From: Aurantiochytrium sp. KH105
Lineage: Eukaryota; Sar; Bigyra; Thraustochytrida; Thraustochytriidae
Length of the DNA: 64,000 bases
Reading direction: 5' to 3'
Assembly (NCBI GenBank): GCA_003116975.1
Contig: BGKB01000025.1
Span: 62,001 to 126,000 of the forward strand
The position numbers and the translations under genes are program-made. Positions 18,963 to 29,823 of the stretch are shown here, piece by piece. The notes under the pieces are model-generated. The model saw only the letters and a list, made by a program, of their open reading frames with translations, had not been told where the DNA came from and did no database searches. The number at the start of each line of letters is the position of its first letter. Position 1 is the first letter of the stretch.

Positions 18963-21900
18963 ATGGAGGGCTTCAAGCAGGGCCAGCAAGTCTGGGTCAA
19001 GGGCTCCACGGAGTGGGTCTGGGAACGTAAGTGATAGCGAAAGACGTGCGTCAAGCGCTCACATGCATGCGCGTGCGCGCACGAATGAGAGAGAGAGAGA
19101 GAGAGAGAGAGAGTGCTGCAGAGTACTTGCACACGTTGTTTGTTGCAGCGCTTTGACTCGCGCCGACTGCCGGCCGAGCTTGCTCTCGCACGTCGCACCA
19201 ACAAACGGAGTGACATAGCCTTGGCGCGAGCGTGTCTGCCAGGCTGTTTCGCGTCAAGCGTAAGAGTTTCGTGTGGAAAGAATGACTGACAGCATCACGT
19301 ACTGTACTTGTACTACTACCGGTACCGTCCATCTTTGTTCTTCTACGGTGTAATGCGAAAACGAACCTTTTTGGCGGAGCGCAGGCGGCACAGTGCAAAT
19401 TGTGCACAATGACAAGGTCCTCGTGGAGTCCGAGAGCGGCAAGCAACAACTGACGAACCTTGCGTACCCGGTGAACCCGGACCTCGAGGCTGGATACCAT
19501 GACCTGAGCGCGATGCCGTACTTGAACGAGCCCACGATTCTCTCGAACTTGCACAAACGTAGCCAGTACAACAGGCCGTACACCTTTTTGGGCGGAGCCG
19601 TCATGGTCGCCGTGAACCCTGTGAAGCGTGTTCACGACCCGAACGCAGTGGCCGGCGACCCAAAGATGATCTCGAGGCCTCACCCATATGCAATGGCGGA
19701 AATGGCGTACCAACAACTCAAGTTCGGCATGGCCCAGCGCAAACGGCTCGTGCGCAACGGAGGCAAGCCCGAGGACGTGGAGACCCCAGTCTCGCAAACC
19801 GTTGTGGTTGGCGGCGAGTCCGGTGCTGGCAAAACAGAGTCTTCCAAGATGGTCCTCGGACACCTCGTCAAGCGCTGCGGTGGTGGCGAGCTCGACAAGC
19901 GTCTCTTGGGCACGAACCCGATCCTCGAGTCGTTTGGTAACGCAGGTACCTTGCGCAATGACAACTCGTCGCGCTTCGGCAAGCTCATGAAGCTTCACTT
20001 TGACGCCGATGGATCCGCGATCGTCGGGGCCTCCGTGGCCACGTACCTTTTGGAGCGCAGTCGCGTGACGACACACGAAATGGGCGAGCGCGGTTACCAT
20101 TTGTTTTATCAGTTGCTGTCAGCTGCGTCGAAAGACAAGAGCGTGACGCTCAAGACGCCCATGATGCAGTCCGATGGACTCGGCCTCTCATCCAAAAATG
20201 TCTACCGCTACCTTGCCGCTGGCGCAGCATCGGAGCCAAGCCTCGATACAATTCAAGACAAGCCCACGATGCGCAACGAGGACGGTAAGCGTTTTACAGA
20301 GATGCGCAAGGCCTTGAGTGATATCGGCCTCAAGGACTCGGACATTGAAATTATCTTTCGCACCGCGGCCGCCGTTCTGCACCTGGGCAACATTGATTTC
20401 AAGGACGACGACAGGCCGGAGGGCTTTGTTGCGCAGGTGAGCCACTCCGACTCGTCGCTCGAAGCCCTGGAGCATGCGATCCGTCTACTCGGCTTCGAGG
20501 ACGCCGACGCTTTCGGCCGCCTCTTTACGGAGCGCACCATCCAGTCAGGGCATGCAGCCGCAATTACGGTCTTCAATGAGGCCTCGCAGGCCCGCGAAGC
20601 GTGCGATGCCGTGGCACGTGCGCTGTACTCGCGGCTCTTCAACCACATTCTGGTTCGGATCAACATGAGTGTGAGCAGCCAGGACCTCGAGGACAATGGC
20701 GACGTCCTGATGCGGCCCTCGACGCAAGACGTCATTGGCGTGCTGGACATTTTCGGCTTTGAGTCCTTTGGCCACAACGACTTTGAGCAGCTTCTCATCA
20801 ACTACACGAATGAGTCGCTACAAGCTACCTTTAACGAGCAGGTCTTCCACGCCGAGGCGGAACTTTACCGCCGCGAGCAGCTCGTCCTTGATGATGACGA
20901 TGATGTCGTGCTGCCGAAACGTAACTCGGCCTGCATGGAGTTGCTGGAAGGCGTCGCTGCCACGAAGCAACCTGGTATCCTGCAGATCATTGATCAGCAG
21001 AGCAAAATGCCAAACCCAAATGACGGCAAGCTCAACGACAAGCTGCATGAGACCTTTGGACAGAAGCGGAGCAAGGCGTTCGGCAAGGTCCACCCCAAGG
21101 ACATCGACCGCAACTTTGTCGTGCTCCACTACGCGGGCGCCGTCCGCTACACGGTCGGCTCCTTTATCGTCAAGAACTCGGATCAGTTGCCCAAGGAGGT
21201 TGACGAGTTCTTCGATACGACCATTGAGCCGCTCGTGCTCCACATCTGGCAGTCGACGGGCGCGCAGACCAAGGGAAGCAAGAAGGGCCGTTCAGCGCAC
21301 AATGCGTCGATTGTGTCCAAGTTCCGCAAGCAAATCATGGAGCTCAAGGACGATCTTGACTCGACGCGGTGCACTTTTATTCGGTGCATCAAGCCGAACC
21401 CGTTCCTGGTCCGCGAGGACAACACGTGGTTCAACCGTCGCTACGTGTCGGGACAGCTCAAGGCGCTCTCGATTTTGCAAACGGCCGAAGTGCTCAAGAA
21501 CGGATTCCCCACACGTGTCGCGTACGAAGACCTCACCGACACCTATGCGGAGGTGCTCCCTGAGCAGGCGATGCAAAAGTGGCGCACGATTGGCGCCGGA
21601 TCGGAGCACGCCTTTGTGACGGCACTCTTTTGGGCGTTTGGCATTCCTGCGGACGCGTACAAGCTTGGTCTGACCAAGGTGTTCTTCAAGTCGGGCAAGC
21701 TCGCTGAGCTGGACGATATCCTGGGTGCTGCTGCCAAGTGGAGCGCGGATGGTGGCTCGTCGGAGGCGCAAGAGATCTTTGAGCGCTTTGAGCATTTTTT
21801 CATGCGCCATCGTTGGCGCATCATCTTCGCCAAGATGTTCGCCTTTCGCGTCTTTAGCCAAAAGCTTAGCCGGTCGCAGGATCGCGACATGGCTGCGCGA

Positions 21901-23901
21901 CAGATTCAGCGGTGGTGGCACAGCTCGTTCGAGCGCAAAATGTATTGGGCTGCAGTGGCTGTGCAGAACCTTGTGCGGCGCCGCAAGGCCCTCCAGGTTT
22001 ACCGCAAGCTGGTCAAGGAAGCCGAGGCCGAGGCCGAGCGCAAAGAGCGCGAGCTTCAAGCCGAGCTGGAGCGCGAGCGCCGCGAGCAGGAAGCCGCCCG
22101 CCAGCGTGCCGAGGCGGCCCGCAAAGAGCGCGAACGCCTCGAACGTGAGGATGCCAAGCGCAAGAAGGAAAAGGCCGAGGCGGAGAAGCGCCGCAAGGCC
22201 TTTGAAAAGGTGGAGCAGCTCGCGGCCAAAATGAAGCAAAACCGCCCCAACTATGAGGCGCGCCTCGCCAAGCAGATCGAGCATCTCGAGATGATGAGCT
22301 CCATCAATCCGTTCGAGGATGACGAAGAAGGGGACGAGGAGGACTATGAGGAGGAAGAAGATGGCGACTACGGCGATGCCGCGAATGCGAACGAGGGCGA
22401 CGGCCCGTTACCCGATGCGCGCAAGTCGACGTCGCGCAAATCGCGCGCCTCGAGCCGCATGTCGCGTGCCTCGAGCCGCTTTTCTGTACAGTCGAAGAAG
22501 AGCGCGGCCCGGCGCCGCACGCGCGGCAAGAGCGTTGCGAATGGATTGAGCGCCGCGGAGCGTCTAGAGCGCATGAAGCGTCTCATCGAAGAGCGCGAGC
22601 GCCAACTCGACGATGCGGAAGATAACTTTCACTCGGACCAGCAGCGTCTGCGCGAGGAGGAAGAGAGAGAGGCAGCTGCGGTTGCCGAGAGGGAAGAGAA
22701 GATCAGGGCCATGGAGGAGGAGCAGAACGAGCTCCGCGCCAACCGGCGTCAGAAGCGCGAGCGCATGGAGGCGCGACTTGCCCAGCGGCGCCAGCATCTT
22801 GACGACATGGAGGCGGACACGGGAAGCTTTGCGAACTACAAGAAGCACTCGCGTCGCGTCAAGTCCTCGCGGAAGCACGCCTTCGCCGTGCACATGGTCA
22901 CGAAGAACCGTCAGAACCGTCGCGGCAAGAAGGAACGGCGGGTACCTGCCCGCAAGTCGTACTTGCACCCGGAGGGCATGCCGAATCGCTTCTTGAACGA
23001 GTCAAAGGACGAGATGGACGGCGAGTCGGACGTTGACGAGGACAGCGAGGGTGACTTCATCTACGGACAATCCGCTATGGCCGAGGCCCCCGAGGAGCGT
23101 CCCATCTACCGCGCCAGTGGGCACAAGCTTCCTGTGCGCGCGTCCAAGTTTCCTTCGTTCGGACGGCGCTGGAAGCACCGCAACTTTACGTATGACCCGC
23201 ATGAGCTGAAGATTACATACCTGACGGCGGGCAAGAACCCGAAGACGAAGGACATTTTCATCTTGAACGGCAAGAACCACACCTTTCCGACGAGGGTTTA
23301 CGATAACCCGCGCCAGTTTCAGGACCGCCAGAATGTTCTTCAGATCGTCGGAGGCTATCTGTACATTGACCACGACTCGGCGGACATGGAGAAGCGTAAG
23401 CGCGAGCTGGTCATTTCCTTTGATTCGGAGTCAGGCTTTCAACAGTGGAAGGAAGCTCTCTCCGACTTTCTCGTCAAGCGCGAGAGCATTCCCGTTGTGA
23501 ACAAGCACGTGTCCCGAGCGCTGAACCGCCTCGCGTCCGGCAAGTTCTCTCCAGTGGGCCGCCCGCTTGACAAGCTTGACAAGGTCAACGCCAAGCTCAG
23601 CCCCGAGGAGCAGGACGAGTTGTACGAGGTCGAGGCAGAGGTCCGCGATTACATGGCCTCCGACAGTATGCTCGAAAAGAAGGGATTCTCTGTGGAGGAG
23701 CGGGAACGTTTGCTCGAGACGCAGGAGATCGTCAAGAAGGACCATCGTGGCCGCGTCATCATCGACTCGGACGACGACGAGTCCGCCGAGGACGGCTACA
23801 GCACGGTCCTGTGCCGCCATTGCGGTCGCAAGCAGACGGTGCACAACGACGCGCCCAACTGCCCCTCGTGCAACGAGCCTCTCTTTGCGATGTCGGACTA
23901 G
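18963..23901 (+). CDS. Myosin heavy chain B: SH3-like, motor, IQ, coiled coil, PH domain, C-terminal zinc ribbon
   Basis: Two exons, 18963-19026 and 19385-23901; 358-nt intron (donor GTAAGT at 19027, acceptor GCGCAG to 19384); 1526 aa. Exon 1 (MEGFKQGQQVWVKGSTEWVWE) starts the SH3-like barrel, which continues in exon 2; the frame of exon 2 has no usable ATG near its 5' end. The motor shows GGAVMVAVNP, P-loop GESGAGKTESS (about 165-175), NDNSSRFGKL, LDIFGFESF and CTFIRCIKPN. IQ-like segments follow (AARQIQRWWHSSF, AAVAVQNLVRRRK). Next come a long charged coiled coil (about 22000-22300), an acidic stretch, an Arg/Ser-rich stretch (about 22425-22535) and a second coiled coil. A PH-like domain lies at about 23150-23490 (start RRWKHRNFTYDPHELKITYL, end FQQWKEALSDFLVKR). 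The C-terminus is a CxxC-x12-CxxC zinc ribbon (Cys1498, 1501, 1514, 1517). At the usual TEDS position I read Ala. Likely a membrane-binding motor. Confidence 0.93.
19087..19113 (+). repeat. GA dinucleotide run inside the myosin B intron
   Basis: Uninterrupted (GA)n of 27 bases, 60 bases after the donor of intron 1. A likely polymorphic microsatellite. Confidence 0.95.
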
Positions 23902-24243
23902 GCAACGCCTCACCAACCAAGCAATCAAGGTTTCTATTCACCTTATCCTGGAGGAAAGGGTCTTCAAGTTCAAGCAGGCTCTGTCATTCCAAAATTGATG
24001 TTTTCGATGTTTTCCCTTTTTTTGCTCCCTGTTCCCCCCCGCGTCATCTTCATGGTGGGACCGTCTTCGCCCCGCTTGATCATTATTGAACTACGTTGGT
24101 ACATACACATCTTGTGCCGCAACATCATATTACTTGTGGGCGTCTTTGTCCGCTACTTCTTGTAGAAGGCTCGATTGGGCTTTGGGTGGCCAGACTAGAG
24201 CCACCAGCCAGATCGGCGCCAGTGCACATGCATGTATACATCG

Positions 24244-24300
24244 ATGCTGCTGCAGCTGCTGCTGCTGCAACTGCTGCTGCAGCCGCAGTCGCCATAGCTG
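24244..24300 (+). repeat. CTG/CAG-rich trinucleotide tract
   Basis: Imperfect CTG triplets mixed with GCAGCTGC palindromes, in noncoding sequence. Confidence 0.8.
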
Positions 24301-24657
24301 TAAAGTAACGTACGAAGACAATTCTTCGATCTTTTCCGCTGCTGGCTGCTGCAGCTGCTTCTGCATCACTTGCAGCACATGGTACCGCCCGCGGAATGTC
24401 ACGTGGTCTAGTGGACTCTCTTCCCCCCCCGAATCTGCGTGGTCTCCCCGCATCTTCGCGCCTTCCGCACCTCCGCACGCCGCGCCCAGCCTCGCCGCCG
24501 TTGCGCGCGCAGCTCGCACAAGACCCAGTGCGGCGCAGCTTGGCCAGGCCCCGCGGAGGGACGGGCGGCCGGTGTCTCTCTGGGAGACTGACCGAGAGGG
24601 GGGGCGCGGAGAAGATTCAATTGTCGATCATCAAACCCTCGGCTGCGGTTCAAACTC

Positions 24658-24724
24658 CGATTCAAATTCAAGTTCAAATTCAAATTCAAATTCAAATTCA
24701 AAAATTCAAATTCAAAAATTCAAA
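24658..24724 (+). repeat. ATTCAA hexanucleotide array
   Basis: About ten imperfect ATTCAA units forming an AT-rich island in GC-rich DNA. The same unit, on the opposite strand, recurs at 34748-34845. Confidence 0.92.
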
Positions 24725-25193
24725 AGCCTCGGGTCGGGGCCAGGGAGGGAGACCCAGCAAACTAAGAAGCGCGCTCCGCGCGGCAAGGCGGCAGGTGTTC
24801 GCGCAGCTGCAGCTGCAGCTGCAGCTCCGCCAGGCCAGGCCAAGCGACGCGACGCGGCGCGGCGCGGCGCAGCGGCGGCGGCGAAGGGAGGAACGGGCTC
24901 GAAACGGGCGGCGGGAGCAGCATTGACTGATTGATTGATTCTCACAGTCGCCAGCAGCTTTCTCGTTCGCCAACGGGTCTGGTCTGGTCTGCCGGCAGCG
25001 GCAACAGAATCCCGCCAGCCGAGCGCAGCGCAGACGCTCTCGTGCGCGCGGCGGAGGCCGAGTTAAAACGCGCGCGGAGAGACGCGCAGAGCAGAGCTCT
25101 GGCTTGTCGCGGCGCAGCCACGAGGAAGGCGTGTGGAAAACGCGGCGGCAGCATTTGCAGCGCTTCGCCCGCCGAGGCCAAAAACTGGACAGG

Positions 25194-25222
25194 CGACTCG
25201 ACTCGACTCGACTCGACTCGAC
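25194..25222 (+). repeat. CGACT pentanucleotide array
   Basis: About six consecutive CGACT units. Confidence 0.92.
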
Positions 25223-26029
25223 CCGGAGAGAAAGAGCCAAGAGAGGGACCCGCCCGCCCTTCTCGAGCGCGTCTCTCATTCGCTTGCGCTGCTGCTCGCT
25301 TGACCCCTTGCGCCAGCCAGCGCGGGCGCGACGGAGCGGGAGAGCGGACCCGCAGGGTCAGGCTTCTCTCTCTCACAGGCTGGTCGTGGACCTCTCTCTC
25401 TCACTCTCTCTCTCTTGACCGCGCGCGATCTCCGACGGCGAGCTTACGAACGCACTGGGCACGTTCCTGCCGGCACGCTCAGGCTGCCTCCTCGCGCGCC
25501 TTGCTCTGCGCGGGCGGCAGACCTTGATTCACCCCAGCGCAGGGTCGCACGCATCCTGCGTGTCTGCTCAGCGGGGCGCAGCGCGGCAGAGCGCGGCGGC
25601 GTGGCAGCGCACGTGCCGCAAGAAGGACCGGTTCGCACGCTTGCTCGCAGGCGTGCATTAGAGCTCGGACCTCAACGCTACTAAAGAGAACTGCAACGCG
25701 AACTTCTGCAGGACGAGCTCTAGCTCTTCAAGCAACTGGCAAGCGAGCAAGTAAGCAAGCAGTCAGAGTAGACAGGCGAGGCGGGGAGAGCCTTTTCATC
25801 GTCGCACTGTCGAGCTCATCGCATCCAATTAGAGGGTGAGAGGACGTCACTCATCTCAACTTCGTCTCGCTAAGCCGTAAGTTCTGCTGTTCGTGAAGCG
25901 AGGGTGGCAACCCTTGCACGCCCAGCCGCTGCGCGCCTTCCTCCTTCCCCCACTCCCTTCCTTCTTCCCTCCTCAGGCTCCTCTCCCTCGTCGCGCGCTG
26001 CCGTTTCCCGCCGCCCCAGTCGCCCCAGG

Positions 26030-26059
26030 CAGCCAGCCAGCCAGCCAGCCAGCCAGCCA
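26030..26059 (+). repeat. CAGC tetranucleotide array
   Basis: About seven CAGC units; ATCA repeats follow about 80 bases on. Confidence 0.9.
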
Positions 26060-27009
26060 CTGCGCCTGGCAACCGCGGGGCTCGCAGTCCGCACACGGTC
26101 CGGCTCGGACACGCGGGACCATACAATCGATCCATCAAATCAATCCATCAATCAATCAATCAACCCCGGTGCGTCCTTCCTCCCGGTCATCCTCCGGGAC
26201 TTCCACGGCCCCAGCCGGCCACCGCATCACCCAAGCCTTTCCAAGGCCTCTCCAGGCCAAGCCAAAGGTCTACGAGCACGAGCACGAGCACGAGCTCGCG
26301 CGCGAGCAGAAGCACGCGCTCGACCTGCCCGCGCCGCATACGCCAGCTCAAGCTGCCTGCCTGCCTGCCTGCCTGCCTAAAAAACATCGCGACCGCGGCG
26401 CGTCGACCCGCGGCAGGACGTGCCACAGGCCCGCTGTCGCGATCGAGTCCCTTTTCATCCAGTCAGGCGCGTCCGTTCGCCGCCGTGCCCTGCCGCGCGC
26501 GACAGCGAGGCGAGCGAGGCACGCCGCGGCGGCGCGTCGCGTCGCCGGCAGGGCGCCCTCCTTTTGTGGCGGCGCGAGCGCGGCTCCCGGTTGGTTGCGC
26601 ACTCACTCACTCACTCGCGCACGCGCGCCCTCGCGAGCTAGCTGGCTGGCGGGCGGGCGGGCAGACACGCGGGCGGGGGGGCGCCGCGCCGAGGCGGAGG
26701 GGCGACAGACGGACGCGCGCGCGGCTGCGGCTTGTTCGCGGCGCGAGCGAGCGAGCGAGCGGGGGTTTGGCGGCGCCATCAAGTAGACGAGCGAACCTAG
26801 CTACGAACCTAGCTAGCTAGCTTGCTTTTAGAGCGAGCGCGCTCAGCATCGCTGGCCACTTTGCTGCTACGACCGACCCCGGCCACTGACCGGCCGCTCG
26901 CGCCAGACAAAGGAGCTGCGGCAGACCCACGTCGTGCTCGCTGCCTGGCGGGCGCCGGGCCATCGTGCAGCAGCAACAGCAGCAGCAAGAGGCGGAGGAG
27001 CGCTGTGCG

Positions 27010-28092
27010 ATGGGCGTCGACGCGCTCCGCGCTGACGAGGGGGACAGGCACACAAGTCGGAGGAGCTCCTCCGCTGGCGGCGCCATGGAGGCCGAACTCG
27101 CGAGCGCCCAGCGAAAGCTGGCGGCGCTCCGACTCGACGAGCGCGAGCCCCGAGATCACTGCAGCGTGAGCTCGGCCAGCACGTCCAGGTCGAGCTCGTC
27201 CGCGTCCGTGCCGTCCGTGCCTGAGATCAGAGTCATCCGGGGCGGACCAGACCGCAAGGAACGGCAACAGAGCCAACAGCCCGAACACCTGCAACACGCA
27301 AATCGCCTCGACCATCACGATGTCTCGCTCATGTGGCAGCGCGACGAAGACGAGAGCGGGTCTTTTAGATGCATCGAGGGCTCGCGTGGTCCGCGTCGCA
27401 TCTACGTCGGTACCGAAAAAATGTCCAGGTTTCGCAAGGGCCTCGACAAATTTGGCATCCGCACGATTGTGAACTGCACGCGCGGAGCACCAAACAAATT
27501 TGCCGAGGATCCCGATTTCCAGTACATGCAGGTCGAGCTGAGCGACGATACGTGCGAGACTCTTTTGGGCAAGCTCGACGCCGTTACGAGCTTTATCCAG
27601 CACGAGGCAGAGGATGAGATTATCCTCATCCATTGCAGCAAGGGCGTTTCGCGCAGTATCTCTGTCTTTCTCGCATGGCTCATCAGGTATCGCAGGCTGC
27701 CCTTGCGCGAGGGCCTCGAACTTGCCAAGTCCCGTCGCTCGGTCGCGGCGCCCAACATGGGCTTTATCCGTCAACTGTTGGTGTACGAGACCGACGTGCT
27801 TGCGCAAGCTTCGCTCACCATGGACGACTTCTTGCCCTGCCCCGTGTGCCTGCACGTGAACTTTGACAGCAAAAAGTTTGCCTGTGGGCACCGTTGCTGT
27901 GGCTCGTGTCTCCGCAAGTTTGCGCCAGGCGCCGAGTGCGCGCATTGCGCATACAAGACCGCGTCTCGTGCTGACGCGAATCCCGAAGAGGGCATTCGCA
28001 AGCGCTCGAGTAGCATTGAGGACCTCAGTTCATGGCGGACCGCATGTCCCCCTCCACCGCGGAGTCCATCGCCGCCACCTTTGGCGGATTGA
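27010..28092 (+). CDS. Dual-specificity protein phosphatase with C-terminal RING finger
   Basis: 360 aa from the ATG at 27010 (G at +4); the frame is open further upstream but has no ATG there. M26 (27085) is an alternative start. The N-terminal ~110 residues are Ser/Gln/Arg-rich and disordered. The phosphatase domain (about 120-265) begins IYVGTEKMSRFRKGLDKFGI. It carries a candidate general acid in ELSDDT and the Cys loop LIHCSKGVSRS (Cys209, matching HCxxGxSRS). The motif NMGFIRQLL follows, as in atypical DUSPs. Residues 277-313 form a canonical RING-HC pattern: CPVC, then CGHRCCGSC, then CAHC (C-x2-C-x11-C-x-H-x2-C-x2-C-x10-C-x2-C). The combination suggests one protein that dephosphorylates and ubiquitinates partners; that is inference. 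Ends with a Ser/Pro tail and converges on NDUFA2. Confidence 0.88.
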   Translation: MGVDALRADEGDRHTSRRSSSAGGAMEAELASAQRKLAALRLDEREPRDHCSVSSASTSRSSSSASVPSVPEIRVIRGGPDRKERQQSQQPEHLQHANRLDHHDVSLMWQRDEDESGSFRCIEGSRGPRRIYVGTEKMSRFRKGLDKFGIRTIVNCTRGAPNKFAEDPDFQYMQVELSDDTCETLLGKLDAVTSFIQHEAEDEIILIHCSKGVSRSISVFLAWLIRYRRLPLREGLELAKSRRSVAAPNMGFIRQLLVYETDVLAQASLTMDDFLPCPVCLHVNFDSKKFACGHRCCGSCLRKFAPGAECAHCAYKTASRADANPEEGIRKRSSSIEDLSSWRTACPPPPRSPSPPPLAD

Positions 28093-28616
28093 TTGAACTG
28101 GAAGTCCTCTTTCTTCATTCGATTTGACCGATCGGTCGACGGGTCAAGCAACTCGCTTGTTCTTGCCATTGACCGACCGGACGCACGGCTTTCCTCGTAG
28201 CCAGGACCGTTCCCTCTCCTCTTCGTTCCTTTTCTCTCTTTTTATTTTGCTCCATTGTGAGAAGGAGAAAGGGGAAAGGTTGAGGCTGCGCAGGAGTCTC
28301 GCCGTTGCATTGTTTCATTTATTCACAGACCACACCAAGACCAAGCAAGATGCAGGTTTCGTCATCATCATCATCATCATCAAGAACAACAAAAATTTGC
28401 AGAGAAAACATGAGCAAATCGTCTATAGCCCGAGAGAACGAAGCCGAGGCACTCCCATAGCTTTTTCCCCTTTTCTTCTTCAAGGGGAGTGGGGACTGGT
28501 GGCCTCGCTTATTCGTTCGCTCATTCGCTCTCTCTCTCTGCCAGGTCCCCTGTATCTTTTTTATATTTTTGACAAGAAAAACAAACAACAACCATGACAA
28601 AGAAAATACCTTTCGG
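28093..28616. other. Convergent 3' spacer
   Basis: T/C-rich noncoding sequence with a CAT triplet run (about 28362-28380). No gene seen. Confidence 0.5.
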
Positions 28617-28892
28617 TTAGCTGATCAGTTTCTCCACAACTCCCTCGACCTCCTTGGCGCTCATGCCCTCGACGCTAATGGCCTCCTCCTTGCCCTTGGC
28701 AAAGCGGGCCATGACGCGCGGCTGTGCGCCCTCGCACTCGCGCACCAAAAGGGGGAACTTGGGGTTCTCCTTCTTGAGCGGCACGTAGGACGACTTGACG
28801 AACTCGCGCAGGCCCTTGCTGCCCTCGCTCGACGTGCAGAACACGAAGCGCAGCTCCTTGGCGTGCGCCGCCACCTTGCTTGCCAGGCTCAT
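28617..28892 (-). CDS. NDUFA2: NADH dehydrogenase (complex I) accessory subunit NDUFA2/B8
   Basis: 91 aa, the usual length for the family, with a thioredoxin-like fold. The N-terminus MSLASKVAAHAKELRFVFC aligns with the family's basic start and first strand. The core runs EGSKGLREFVKSSYVPLKK, then NPKFPLLVRECEGAQPRVM, then ARFAKGKEEAISVEGMSAKE, which is the characteristic order (RDFI..Y..LK..NP..PILIREC...QP...ARY). Accessory subunit of mitochondrial respiratory complex I, in the N-module. There is no cleavable presequence, as in other NDUFA2 proteins. Single exon. It converges with the phosphatase gene and diverges from the sulfotransferase gene. Confidence 0.95.
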   Translation of the reverse strand: MSLASKVAAHAKELRFVFCTSSEGSKGLREFVKSSYVPLKKENPKFPLLVRECEGAQPRVMARFAKGKEEAISVEGMSAKEVEGVVEKLIS

Positions 28893-29823
28893 GCTGTCCT
28901 TTCCCTTTCCCCCGCTACCTCTCGCGGCGACCGGCGTGCACGAGCGAGCGAACGAGCGAGCGGACGAGCGACAGCCGCGCTACCGTCTCTTTGCCTGCCT
29001 GCCTGCCTGCCTTCCGCGCGCCTCGGCCCGCAAAAGCCTTTTCCTCGCTCGCAGCGTCGCTAATCAGGAAATGAGTGAAGGCCCTGCCCGCCTGCGGCAG
29101 CGCACGCCGCGGCTCGCCTGCACGGGTCCACTTGCAGCCGGGCGCCGGCCAAGTCGAGTAAATATTATATAATACTTGTGACCCCGCCATAGCCGACTTG
29201 CGCCGCCTCGCCCCTGCGGCTCAGCGCGGGCTAAAGCGGACTTGCGCGGGGCCTCCGCAAAGCGGGCGTTGCCGCGATAGCCCACTTGCTCCGAGGCGAT
29301 AAAGCCCTTGCGGGGGAGCGATAGAGCACTTGCGGCCACCGCGATCGTATCTGCGCGCCCGAGCAGCGTCGACCCAACTGAAGCAAAGCAATCACGGTTG
29401 GGAGGGAGCCTGCCGAGGCCCACCCTCGCGCCGCCGCTGAGCGCAGCCAGCGCAGGGGGCGAGTCTCTCTTCAGCGCAGCGCGGGAAGCGCGGCATCGCC
29501 TCCAGCTGCTAAGCGTCCGAAACGGGACCTGCAAAGGGCGCCTGGGGCCAGTCAGGTCCGATTCAACCTGCGCAACGACCCCGCGCGAGAAGACGACCTC
29601 CGTCGAGGTCGCAGACAGGCAGAACAAGGAAGTCCACGGCGCCGGATCTGACCTCGAAGAGGCACGATCCCGAACAGAATTCAGGTTGCCGTCTCGTCTC
29701 GCACAGGCCTAGACTCCTCAGCACATACCAGCTCGTGAGTTGAAGCTAGTCGACGAACTTGAAAAGGCCTCACAACCTACCTGCGGTCTTTCGCTGGACA
29801 GATTCTGCTCGCACATTAGGACA
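28893..29823. other. Divergent promoter region, NDUFA2 / sulfotransferase
   Basis: No supported gene. Includes a TGCC array (28992-29011), an AT-rich patch (29157-29177) and the five-copy motif cluster listed separately. Confidence 0.55.
29185..29337 (+). promoter_or_regulatory. Five-copy GCGATAG-n-CACTTGCG motif cluster
   Basis: Five degenerate ~20-bp copies in the same orientation, at about 29185, 29229, 29273, 29296 and 29318. The shared pattern is GC(G/C)ATA(G/A)(A/C)(G/C)CnCTTGCGgg; the clearest copies are GCGATAGCCCACTTGC and GCGATAGAGCACTTGCGG. Spacing is about 44, 44, 23 and 22 bases. The position between two divergent genes fits a transcription-factor array, but no factor is known to me. 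Confidence 0.45.

Larger units (their letters stand above)
23902..27009. other. Large intergenic region between myosin B and the phosphatase
   Basis: 3.1 kb with no gene I can support; open frames such as 24086-24934 and 25893-26786 are low-complexity. It starts with the T-rich 3' flank of myosin B. It contains CTG/CAG-rich sequence (24244-24300), an ATTCAA array (24658-24724), a CGACT array (25194-25222), CT runs (25360-25415), a CAGC array (26030-26059), ATCA repeats (26136-26163), TGCC repeats (26351-26378) and CTAG-rich sequence (26798-26823). A GTAAGT at 25877 could be the donor of a 5' UTR intron of the phosphatase gene. Confidence 0.5.

Noticed and set aside
21292..22284. 330-residue Leu-rich frame antisense to myosin B
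   Set aside because: Antisense of the charged coiled coil (Glu/Lys codons read as Leu/Phe).
14420..26380. Short-period arrays considered as possible CRISPR or satellite arrays
   Set aside because: Units are 2-6 bases without unique spacers; they are microsatellites.
24086..26786. Several 150-300-residue frames between myosin B and the phosphatase
   Set aside because: All consist of repeat-encoded Ala/Arg/Ser/Gln sequence on both strands with no domain.
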